This document shows, in pieces, positions 47,229-57,064 of a stretch of 64,000 nt of DNA. The stretch's first letter is position 1; every line of letters starts with the position of its first letter. The stretch covers positions 1 through 64,000 of the forward strand of contig JAFISE010000031.1 in the NCBI GenBank assembly GCA_022560025.1. The letters run 5' to 3'. Below the pieces are notes generated by a model. It made no database searches and was not told the origin of the DNA. It saw only the letters and a list, made by a program, of their open reading frames with translations. The translations under genes were made by a program, and so were the position numbers. Source of the DNA: Stagonosporopsis chrysanthemi (lineage: Eukaryota > Ascomycota > Dothideomycetes > Pleosporales > Didymellaceae).

Positions 47229-47501
47229 ATGCCTCTTCTTCACTTCTTTCGCCCCCTTGGAGTGACAAGTCCTGCACCTCGCAGAAGTGGCGCCAGCTCT
47301 GCAGGAAACTCTCAATTCCTCACTTCCGTCTTTTCGCAAGCACCAAATGACTCCCGGGGAGGCTGGACCGGGCCCTATCCTGGCCAGACTTCCCCCAGCG
47401 TGTCAATCCTGTCGGTGCCCCGACGTGGCTTGGAATCTGGGTGGGGTCTGGTCTGTTTCGCCGCCGACCAGCTTCACCGGGATGTCGAGTCCTGTTGGTG
47501 A
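47229..47501 (+). CDS. Possible small protein (90 aa), tentative
   Basis: The frame starts at an ATG downstream of a TATA-like box and C/T-rich leader. The product is Ser/Pro/Gly-rich with no signal peptide, membrane segment or domain. A longer version of the frame extends upstream to 46770 but would overlap the F-box gene. It is called only because of the promoter-like sequence in front. It could be a non-coding transcript or chance. Confidence 0.25.
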   Translation: MPLLHFFRPLGVTSPAPRRSGASSAGNSQFLTSVFSQAPNDSRGGWTGPYPGQTSPSVSILSVPRRGLESGWGLVCFAADQLHRDVESCW

Positions 47502-48144
47502 CTGTACTGTGCCCTCCGGGGATTTGGAGAGCCTGACCAGCAGCGCTGAGAAACCCCTTTCTTTGTTGGAATCGTTCCGTACAATCTGACCGTTTGACCG
47601 GGCCAAGTGTCAAACGTACCTGCCATGGTCCAGGGAATCTAGGTACCCTCCTATCGTGACTATGGGGAGGGGGACCCGAAACCGAACCAACTCGCGTGGT
47701 ACCCATGTCACACATTTTTTCGTTGACGCACCGAGCTTGCTCGACCGTTGAAGAAGGTTGTCGATATGGATCTCGCATCTTGAGGCTGCAGATCAGTCGC
47801 CAGCCCTGGCCTCGCAAGATTCTGGCAACACATTGAAGCGCGTTTGAAATATGGCGGCGGACTTTCCACAAGACCAGGCGAATCAGGGAATCGTTCCATC
47901 TACAGCAGCAGTCGGTAACAGCAGTACGTGCTTCACACGTCAAACACACGCCCTACGTCGTAAGCGCACAGTCAAGACCGAAAGCGCAGCCTAGATGGAG
48001 GGCAGAAACCTACAGATCTATCGTTCCCTAAGGTAAGCAGCTGTTGGCGGTTGTTGCGGGACCCATGAGAAGGGACATGTTAGTGAGTCCGACTCTTTGC
48101 TGACGCGAATTCGATGTATGTCTACATCGTTCAGAGAGTATCAT

Positions 48145-48186
<42 letters not shown>

Positions 48187-48466
48187 GTCTCGCAGAGTTA
48201 CCGAAAAGCGCCGACTGCAAGGCTGACCAGCGACCGAGGTCGAAATGCCATGTGGGCCCGTGCGACCTTCCCCGCAAACACCGCCCTCAACTATGCCTCT
48301 CCTCTAAGCAACAGCGAGTCAGCATCATGTCGGCAGCGACAGGTGATATATCAGTTGGAGCCCATGAGCAGGCCTCTCAGACGCCCTCAGACCACCCCCC
48401 ATCGCTGAGCCGCGTCCCCCACAGCCCCCACCCCCCACGCCTCCCGCACCGCGAGCGCCCGCCGCC
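47502..48466. other. Intergenic; promoter side of the acyl-CoA dehydrogenase gene
   Basis: No gene is recognised. It contains the TGA/ATG microsatellite at 48145-48186. The last 80 bp before 48467 are C-rich. Confidence 0.4.
48145..48186 (+). repeat. Trinucleotide microsatellite, (TGA)14
   Basis: Fourteen perfect TGA units lie about 280 bp upstream of the acyl-CoA dehydrogenase start. It encodes a Met run in one frame, which is not meaningful. It is likely length-polymorphic between strains. Confidence 0.95.
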
Positions 48467-49876
48467 ATGTCCGCGGCCATGAACTTCTCCATCCCGGACG
48501 ACCTGAAGAAGTACCTCGCGGACCTCGACGCCTTCATCGAGTCGACCATCCTGCCGCTCCAGCACAAGGACGACAACAACCGCTTCTTCGACCACCGCCG
48601 CGAGCACGCACGCACCGACTGGGACGCCGGCGGCCTGCCGCGCAAGGAATGGGAGGACCTGCTTGCCGAGTCGCGGCGGCTGGCCGACGAAGCCGGCTTC
48701 TACCGGCTGTCGCTGCCGCAGCAGTACGGCGGGCGCAGCGGGCACGACGGGCGCGGCAGCAACCTGTGGATGGCGGTGATCCGCGAGCACCTGGCCGCCA
48801 AGGGCCTGGGGCTGTTCAACGACCTGCAGAACGAGCACAGCATGGTGGGCAATTTCCCGGACGTGGTCATGCTGATGGGGTTTGGCAGCGAGCAGCAGAA
48901 GAGGGAGCTCATTCCTGCCCGTCTGCGGGGCGACTTCCGCATGACGTTTGGCCTGACGGAGCCCGCGCATGGGAGCGATGCGACGCATATGGAGACGCGC
49001 GGCGTGCCGGAGAGGAGGAACGGCGTGGACGGCTGGCTGCTCAATGGGCATAAGAAGTGGCAGACGGGGATGCATCACGCGACGCACTGCTCCATCTTCG
49101 CGCGGACGAGTGGGAAAGATGGCGAGGTCAAGGGGATAAGCTGCTTCATTGTGCCGCGGGATGCGCCGGGGCTGAAGGCCGAGTCGTATGAATGGTGAGT
49201 CTCGTCGGTCTCGAGTTGGAGGGTGCTGCTGCTGATGACACTGACGCGCCGCAGGACCCTCAACATGCCCACCGACCACGCCACCGTCTCCATCAAAGAC
49301 GTCTGGGTGCCCTCCACCGCCGCCCTGGGGCCGATCCACAACGGCCTCGGCGTCGCCCAAGCCTTCGTGCACGAGAACCGCATCCGGCAAGCGGCCTCGT
49401 CGCTCGGCGCGGCCGTCTACTGCATCCAGCAATCCGTCCTCTACGCCAACACGCGCGCGCCCTTTGGCACGCCGCTCTCGCACAACCAAGCCATCCAGTT
49501 CCCCCTCGTCGAGCTCTACACCCAGTCCGAGATGCTGCGCCAGCTGATCCGCAAGACGGCGCTCGAAATGGACGCCATGCCGCACCACGAGATCGAGCGC
49601 CGCATCGGCGACAAGGTCTCCATGTGCAACTACTGGGCCAACAGGCTGTGCACGCAGGCTGCCGACCGCGCGATTCAGGTCCACGGCGGCAATGGGTATA
49701 GTCGGCACTATCCGTTTGAGCACATCTGGCGCCACCACCGCAGGTACCGCATCACCGAGGGGAGCGAGGAGATCCAGATGCGGAAGGTGGCGGCGTATCT
49801 TTTTGGCTTTGGGGGGCGGAGGAGCGAGGCCGATGCGACGAAGATGGAGTCGAAGACGGGGGAGTCGAAGTTGTAG
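48467..49876 (+). CDS. Peroxisomal acyl-CoA dehydrogenase (449 aa)
   Basis: Exons are 48467-49194 and 49255-49876, with a 60-nt intron in phase 2 (GTGAGT, CGCAG). The N-terminal helical domain (about 1-135) is followed by the middle beta domain with FGLTEPAHGSDATHMET and GHKKWQTG. The C-terminal helical domain has LYANTRAPFG and the QVHGGNGYSRHYPFEHIWR, RITEGSEEIQ signature of the family. The last residues are GESKL; the C-terminal SKL is a type 1 peroxisomal targeting signal. It should oxidise acyl-CoA to trans-2-enoyl-CoA with FAD; a fungal peroxisomal or branched/short-chain substrate is likely but not specified. The gene is strikingly GC-rich compared with its neighbours. Confidence 0.9.
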
Positions 49877-49975
49877 TCACCGTCATGGTCGCCATCAAAG
49901 TCTCCGTCGCACTTTTTGCAATCATAGTCCACAGCCCCTAACCAACAATCAACAATCAACAATTAACCCAACCCA

Positions 49976-50512
49976 TCACATCCCCCCTCCCCCTCCCCTC
50001 CCCCTACCCATCCCCACACCCACCCCCTCCCCTCCCCCTACCCATCCCCACACCCACCCCCTCAACCCCCCCAACACCTCCTCCCTCTCCAACACCACCG
50101 GCAGCACCCAAACCACAACCGCAAACCACGCCCCAAACCCCAGCACCCACGCCAACGTAGCACCCCACTTGACCCTCGTCGTCGTCGTCGTCGTCGTCCC
50201 AGGCAGATCCGGCAACGGCTTTTTCGCGACGAGCTCTGCACCTAGCTCTGCACCTGGCTTCTGGAACTGTGGTGGAGGACGAGGACGAAGAGGAGGAGAG
50301 GGGCGAGGAGGGAGCGGTTTCTCCCGGCTGAGGAGTCGTGGTGTACGAGGGAGACCGCGCCGTTGCGAGAGTGTGGATGTGGATGGGGGCGGGGGGGTTG
50401 CGGAGGAAGAGGTGGTTGCGGAGGGGGAGGAAAAGGGCTTAGGCGGTACGGGGGGAGGGTTTCGCGCGCGCGGGGATGGCGGGAGGGGGATGGCGGACTT
50501 GCGGTTGGACAT
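49976..50512 (-). CDS. Proline-rich single-span membrane protein (178 aa)
   Basis: The ATG at 50512 is chosen because upstream codons run into the poly-G/poly-C tract. The N-terminus (MSNRKSAIPLPPSPRARNPP) opens a Pro/Ser/Arg-rich cytosolic-type region to about residue 115 (KPLPPRPSPPLRPRPPP, KKPLPDLPG). A single hydrophobic helix follows (WGATLAWVLGFGAWFAVVVW), then a Gly/Val/Trp-rich tail encoded partly by a tandem duplication. Its stop lies 100 bp from that of the convergent dehydrogenase gene. Polyproline motifs suggest binding to SH3 or WW domains. The tail sequence may be unreliable because of the repeat. Confidence 0.55.
   Translation of the reverse strand: MSNRKSAIPLPPSPRARNPPPVPPKPFSSPSATTSSSATPPPPSTSTLSQRRGLPRTPRLLSREKPLPPRPSPPLRPRPPPQFQKPGAELGAELVAKKPLPDLPGTTTTTTTRVKWGATLAWVLGFGAWFAVVVWVLPVVLEREEVLGGLRGWVWGWVGGGEGVGVGMGRGRGGGGGM
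49993..50060 (+). repeat. Two perfect 34-bp tandem copies (C-rich)
   Basis: 49993-50026 and 50027-50060 are identical. They lie inside the 3' end of the - strand proline-rich gene. Because 34 is not a multiple of three, the second copy is read in a different frame from the first. Confidence 0.9.
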
Positions 50513-50519
50513 GGGTGGA

Positions 50520-50520
<1 letters not shown>

Positions 50521-50603
<83 letters not shown>
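50521..50603 (+). repeat. 83-bp guanine tract with one A
   Basis: Fifty-four G, one A at 50575, then 28 G. It lies 8 bp upstream of the start codon of the - strand proline-rich gene, so the transcript would carry a poly-C leader. Confidence 0.95.
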
Positions 50604-50957
50604 TGCTTCGCGGTGAATTTTGTGCTGGGACGAGCGTTGATATCGGCTAGGGGGGAGCGCAGAAGGTAGGACAGGAGCGGATGGCAGGAGCGGGTGGCCG
50701 GAGCGGATGGCAACGGAGAGAGACAGATGAGGAATGCATGTTTTTTTGTTTTCATGGGAAAAGCAAGAATGTACGCGAAAGTAGGTCCAGACGTGAAAAG
50801 AAGGTTTGACCCTGCACGCGAAAAGCAATACTGCGCCGGGGCTGGACCGGTGAGGGCAACGTCAAACGTGCTACTGTGTATGCAACTTAATGAGAAATGC
50901 AATGCATTCTAGCACCCAAAGTTGAATTTGACCGACGTGACAAACGTGGTTGTTGCC
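50604..50957. other. Intergenic
   Basis: This lies between the 3' end of the Bcd1 gene and the 5' side of the proline-rich gene. GGAGCGGATGGC-like words repeat three times near 50674-50712. No gene is called. Confidence 0.4.
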
Positions 50958-52197
50958 TCACAGTCCGCCCAGATCCTGCTTCAGCACGTCAAGGATCCTC
51001 TTGCTGTCCACTTCTCCGTCATCCTTGCTGCGCGTCCCATCCTCTTTGAGCCGCTTCAGGATCTCGGGATCGACCTCCCGCATCAGTTCGTCGAACTCCC
51101 GCTGTTGATCTCCCTCCTCTTTGCGGTAGTCCTCGTCCAACATGAAGCCCTCAGGGAGCTCCGCCGTTGTTGTAGGGAAATAGCAGATTGTTGGGAATTC
51201 TTCCACAGTGCGGCCGCGCAGAGATTCGCCGAGTGTGGTGGAGGAATCCAAAGGTATTAGGACACGGCGACTTGAGCTGGTCCTTGGTCGAAGAAGATAG
51301 AAGTTAAACCTCTGTCCTGAGGAAACTGTCGTGTCTGGCTGTGAAGCCTGTACTTTCGTGCTCTCTTTGCTATGGCTCGTTGCTGAAAGGGTGGGCATTG
51401 AAGGCGGCGATCTCGATATATCTGCAACCGACTTGATCGGGGCAGATGTGGACTCAGGTGCTTCGAGCGCACTCGTGTCTGTTGGGTTCTGTGCTTCGGC
51501 TTCTCTCTTTCTTTTCTTCTTCGAGTATGGACTTTCATGGAGGGGGTGCAGCCTGTAGATCGGCTCTATAGACAAGCCCTGCGTAAGTGTACGGGTGTTG
51601 TCTGCTCCTAACCATTCAATGGTCCAGATAATATTCCTGTTCCTACGGCATGGTAAGGCGTCTGCTGTACGAGTGTATGGCGGTGGCTTACCCTGACTTT
51701 GACCGGTACGTCTTGTTCTCTTTCGATCTGCTCATGCCTTTGGGCGCCCGAATCACCTTTACACCAGCAGCCGCAAGTTGATAATCCAGCCCCTGCGCCT
51801 GGTTGACCTTTGATCTGGCATTGAGACCAGTATCAAGATCTCTCTCAGTCACGGACTTCTCCGACTTTTCGAGATCACGTTCGATGCCAGACAGAAAATT
51901 GTAGTCATGATCGATACCAGCCGGTGTGGCCAACTCGGACTTCTTTACATATTTTGTGGGATCTCGTTTGCCAGAACATTGTGCCCATTGCTTGTGACGC
52001 TTGACGCACGGCAGGGAGCATGTGCGTGCAGCACAGCCGGGGCACTTGTACTTGGACTCATTGATGTTGCTGTCTGCGTCAGTTGGGTCATGGGGTTGTC
52101 ATGTGAATGCAGGATGTTGACAGTGCGCGATACTCCACTGCACAGATCTGACATACCAGACGCTGCAGAGACTGCTCAAAAGAGTTTGGCCCGACAT
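50958..52197 (-). CDS. BCD1: Box C/D snoRNA assembly factor Bcd1 (367 aa)
   Basis: Exons are 52197-52157, 52069-51692 and 51642-50958, with introns of 87 and 49 nt; the total is exactly 368 codons. The HIT-type zinc finger at the N-terminus is split by the first intron and restored by splicing: C-x2-C (LCSVC), then YKCPGC, RTCSLPCVKRHK and a final Cys. Next come the central motif LATPAGIDHDYNFLSGIERD and a later conserved IIWTIEWLG, SIEPIYRLHPLHESPYS block. The C-terminal half is acidic with KR-rich patches (SKKKRKREAE). Bcd1 acts in the nucleus in early assembly of box C/D snoRNPs, which guide rRNA 2'-O-methylation. The 41-bp first exon is easily missed. Confidence 0.9.
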
Positions 52198-54159
52198 GTT
52201 AGCTGAGGTGCAGACGCCAGAACCGCGATGTTAGCATCTAAATCTCGGTAGCCAGATCTCAGATCTTCAGCCGCCAGTCCCTAGAAACGGTTCGGAGATG
52301 CAGATCGTCACTAGCCCCAAAAAACAGCCTAGGGCTCGCCGATGAGATTGGCAATTTGGTCGTGCTGCGATAACGATGCTGAGTGGTGGTGGTGGACGAG
52401 CCTGCGATGGCTTGGCACACCGTGAATTTCTAGTCCGTGCAGGACCGTCCAGTCCCGTCCAGTCGAGGCTCAGGAGACAACAATGTTGCGAGCTGCAAGA
52501 CCCATGGAGACCAGCGCTACTTGCTCGAAAGTTCAGACAGCGCTGTGATGTACGCATCAATCAGCAGATGCTGCAGGCTAACACAGATCAAAGTTCATGT
52601 GGCTGACATTAGCTCGTCAACATACTTTTCGGCCTCGCGCAACGGCCAATTTCCATACCTGGGACCGCTGGTCGATCTAAACTCTTCTGCTCCTTCAGTG
52701 TTGCGTATGTGCCATGAAGAAGAGGAATTTTGCGTGCTTAGAGCTAATACGGTTGCAGGTCTTTGGCCGCGATAAGGTGGTGTCATTTGCAGATACCAAG
52801 CCGGGCCTACCTGGCGCTCTGGCTGTCGGCCTGTGGTCCGTCAGGTTGCTTGTGTAGAGATATGTGGGGATATGTGGAAGATGTCGTCCAGAAGCAAGTC
52901 TTCTGCAAGCCACCGTCTGCAGGAAAACGTGGGCGAATCTCCCCGATTTGACGGAAGAGCAACGTTGACCAGTGTTTCAGCTTCCTGATCTTCTCCACGT
53001 CTGCACCAACTCTTCTGCATACGAAAACCATGGAACTCACTGGCACTACGTACTTGATTTGGCCAATCAGACTGCGAGCATGGATGTTCAACGTCCTCGG
53101 ACGACTTTGGTATGCGTGTACTGCGCAGCCAAATCGGAACTACAGTACCTGCACTCATGGGTTCCGTACTAGGATGCAGAAGTCTCACATGCTGCATGGT
53201 TCGCGCACTCTGACGATCAATAATCGCACCAGCAACGTTGCCTGCAGGTTTCTGCTGACAGTCAGGGGAAAGCCCGAAGATTGTCGACTGCTTATTCGCC
53301 GAGAGCGGAGCACGCACTTGCGGGAAGCCACTGTAGCTTGCTCATGCACGTTGCTGCGAGGATGCACGCTGCAGATGGCCCTCGCGCCGTGCACAAAGCT
53401 ACAGCGATTCAATCCCACCCCGAAACGGTCCTCAGCAGGAGACCGCGCCGTACGCTATTGCCATTTAAGGCGGGGGTTCTGACCGTTCGACATCGCCATC
53501 TACAAGGTTTTTCAGTTGGAGCTGCAAGGCGGGCAGCAGGTTGCGGAGCTCTGTGCTGCAAGGCATCGAGGCACTGGGGCGCGGGCACCGCAGCTCGCGA
53601 CGAACTCGTAGTACGTACATAGCTACCGCCCGCACCTTGGAAAGCGTTCGCGGGTTGCGTAACGTCAGCCGCTGTGCCTTGCGGAGAAACCTTTGTTTCT
53701 CGCGGAAAAAGAAAGCTGCTTGAGCAGCGCACATGCCCCTGACCACACCATGCCCGAAGTGCAAATGCGGATTGGCAGGGAACATGCTCTCATTTCCTCA
53801 ACCGAGACTTGTGAAGCGAACCCATGCTAGCGCTCGGGTGGTTCTTCCCCAAGCTCCAGCCCGAGCTTCGAGGGCGCCGCAGGTCCCCAAAAGAAGCCAG
53901 CCGCCTCATCGAGTTCCCCTTGCTGCAGCGCTCCTCACTGCAACCACGCAGCAAGGTGACTCGGAGCTCTCGGCAGACAGCATTCGTTCCGTTGCTGTCC
54001 TTGTGCTCGAATCCCATCGCATGCCCTCCGGGAGCTTTCCAATATCTTCGGATGTTCCCTCTGTCTTTATCATAGTACCACCTAGTCTTGGACCCTCCGG
54101 ACGTCACCCAGGGACTTGTCGCGCGATCGGTTCGGTACCAACGACGCAACGCTCCAACA
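52198..54159. other. Intergenic, nothing recognised
   Basis: This is a 2.0-kb region between the divergent Bcd1 (-) and DENN (+) genes. Many overlapping frames of 60-190 codons occur on both strands, but none has a domain, signal peptide or supported splice partner. Confidence 0.4.
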
Positions 54160-57064
54160 ATGGCACCGTCACTGACCCTTCGTCCTCGCACTCGCGATGA
54201 CCGTCCTCCGACAAGGGACAACACCGACCACAGCATCTTCATCCCCAGCCGGACCTCATCGTTGCATTCGCGCATCACCCAGCCACTCCCTTCAACATTA
54301 AATGTCAAACAAGGCGCCCGCAGCCCAAAGACATTGACCCATGCGTACATGGTATGCGGTGTTGGGCGAGAACCGTCGCAATGGGTGAAGGCACCTGCAC
54401 CAGCTCAGGGCAAGATTGGGCACATGAAGGGCGCAGTGGGCACCTTCTGGCTGCCAGAGATCTTGGGTAGCAGTCCTAGGTTGGAGCAAGACAACGAGAT
54501 TGCAAGGTCGCTCCATGCCGCTATGAGAGTGTGTATAACCCCTTTCCTTCTTCTCTTGAAGCAGAATAGGCTCTAATTGCGTCATAGGCTTGCTTCCCCC
54601 ACGATGTTGAGATTTGTACAGGACGGAGCCAGCCGCACTGCGTGCACCACTCATTTGTCCTTCAGCAGGATTCTTCACACACACTCTATGGCATTGCCCT
54701 GCGTGTTTGGTCTCGCGCAGATGAGAAGCGGGCTGAGACGATTCGCGACCTGCGCAAGCGCATTGAGCCAGACTTCTACGACAGCCCGGATGAGACCTAC
54801 TGGATTCCCTACTGTCTGAGTTTCCTCTCGAGATATCCCTTGTACAATCTGCTAGGCGACTACCTTCGAGGGATGTGGATCCACTGGAACAAGGCCACGA
54901 ACCTGTTCCACGCTGAGGAGGTGTCTCGCATACTCAGCTTCCCCGCACCACGTCTGAATGACCTAGTCCGTATCGACATGAAGGACTATGCGCTGTGTTA
55001 CCAGTTCCCCTCTTCGCCAACCGGTTTCCAGAACTTCGCCATGTGGCCGCTGTTCACCTGTCTTTCGATTCCCAACATTGTTGGCGTAATCGAGGCAGCG
55101 GTATCGCCAACACGACGGATCATCTTCACTAGCCATTACCCCGCAGTCCTCACTATCGCCGCTGAAACGGTGCGTTATTGTGTTCGGGTGTATGAGTGGA
55201 GCGGCCTGTACGTACCTGTCGTGCATGCGCGTCACGTCAAGGACCTCGTACAAGAGCCGGGCCCCTACATCCTTGGTGTAACTTCGGAATGCCGATCGCT
55301 TTTCACCGCTCCAACCGACGCCCTTGTTGTAGACCTGGACCGAAACTTCGTATTAACTTCAAGCCCGCCTAGCGCCCTGACAGCCGGACAGAGGACCAAG
55401 ATGATTCAGCGTCTCACACAGGCCCTGAATGGGGAAGTGTCGCCGACTGGTGTCCCCCAACATCTAAGATCTGCTTACGGTGGCGGCAAGCTGATCCCCG
55501 CTGGTCAAATCATCGTCATGCGCGGCGAGGTGGAGAGCATCCAGGACCCAGACTGGTGGAACCAGGATGCGGTCATGTCCGTTATGGATCATGTGTGCGA
55601 GAAGCTCGTAAGTTCCTAAGCCAATCTTGAAACATTGCACATGGCACTAACATCGTAATGCAGGGCCGTAACAGTGGAATGAAGGCAATCTTTGGTGGAT
55701 CTGTCAAGAAGCCGTTGACGACCAAGGTCTCCATGCGTCATCTCAACGAGATTGTCCGTGAGCGCAACCAGTACTCTCGTGACGCTCAAGAAGCTTGGCA
55801 GGACTTCATCAACCTCAAGGGTCGTATGGACACAGAGCTGTCGAAGGTCTCCAAGCGCAACAACTTCTTGGTTGAGGAGCTTGAGAGCTGGAAGCAGCAG
55901 TTCCTCAAGTTCCAGACGTTCGCTGAGCAGCTTACGAAGGAGACCCAGGACCTCAAGGTTAAGATCGAGAACCACAAGCGCGAGAACCGCCGTCTCACGA
56001 GTCTTATCGACCAGCAGAAGGATGATGCGGCTCGTCTTACCATCCGCCTTTCTGGAACCGAGAAGCAGCGTGATGATGCTTTAGAGGCACTTGTCCTTCA
56101 GCAAGAAATTGCTGAGGAACTCGAGCGAGAGAGAAAGCGGAATAAGAAGGATCTCTCAGCCCTTCAGCACACTAACTCAGCCATCATCCGACAGCGTGAC
56201 GAGACTCAGCGCGTTGTTCTTCACCTTCGCGCTCTTATCGAGGGCCAAACTCATCACATGGAGCACATTGTCAAGTCCCTGAACCAGGATGACATGAACA
56301 ACTACATGGCTGAGGGCTTTGAGTCCGTCGAGGAGGAGGAAGAGGAGGAGGAAGTGTTCCACGATTCTGAGGTTCCTCAGACTCCTAGGAAGGACAGGTC
56401 AGAGGTTGGCACTATTCGCGGCGTGTCCGGTATTGAGAGCCGAGCTGGTTCAAGATCAAGCACCGCCAACGGTATGCATCTTGAGGGCGAAGACGTCACC
56501 CCCGACATGGAGCACCGCTTACACAACTCTCCAGCGCGCAACTCGAAGCGTTTCTCCAACCAGTCCATGGTCGACGTTGCCGACCGTGTCCTTCGCGACA
56601 AGACCGACGCAATCGCATACATCATCCGCAATATTTCCGAGCAGTGCGCTGCTGCCGTCGAAGGCCTTCAGCTTGCTCAACGCGCCGACACCGAAGAAGG
56701 TGACAACCACAGCGAGCGCCGCGCCAGCCTTGGCCAGCAGTCCACAGTCGACGGCCGCGCACAATCGACCATTGGCAGCGAGTATGGCGACGAGGACATG
56801 CTGCGACCCCACCGAGGCTCCAGCATCCCTCCCACCCCTGATCTCAGCCACCGATCAAGCACGTCCATGTCCATGGCCAGTGCGTCGACAACGCCCGACC
56901 GATCAAGCCTGCTGCACCGCACCCACGACATCCCCGACGTGCCGACCCGCATCGTTGAGGACGAGGCCTTCGATGACAACAACTCATACTCCGACCTCCC
57001 CGTCTCTAAGTATGCGACGCCCCTCCCCCGCTCGCGCCAGAGCTCGCGCCAGAATATCCGGTGA
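54160..57064 (+). CDS. DENN-domain protein with a coiled-coil C-terminal half (929 aa)
   Basis: Exons are 54160-54528, 54588-55607 and 55664-57064, with introns of 59 and 56 nt in phase 0. The N-terminal 45 residues are basic and disordered. uDENN begins near residue 60 (THAYMVCGVGREPSQWV, then LPEILGSSPR). The core DENN domain follows with WIPYCLSFLSRYPLYN, WPLFTCLSIPNIVGVIEAAV, RRIIFTSHYPAVL and GLYVPVVHARH. DENN domains act as exchange factors for Rab GTPases, so a role in vesicle traffic is expected. Exon 3 encodes a long coiled coil (about 480-690), an acidic EEEEEEEE stretch, and a Ser/Arg-rich tail. The coiled coil probably mediates dimerisation or membrane tethering. The target Rab is unknown. 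Confidence 0.85.

Noticed and set aside
46770..47501. 243-codon + strand frame
   Set aside because: Its first part overlaps exon 1 of the F-box gene on the other strand. Only the part from 47229, behind a TATA-like box, was kept as a weak candidate.
48145..48186. Short tandem repeat considered as a CRISPR-like or minisatellite array
   Set aside because: It is a perfect trinucleotide microsatellite without spacers, in a eukaryotic genome.
48377..49738. 453-codon open frame on the - strand
   Set aside because: It is antisense to the acyl-CoA dehydrogenase. High GC at third positions removes stops from the opposite strand, and the product is repetitive in Val/Arg/Gly without a domain.
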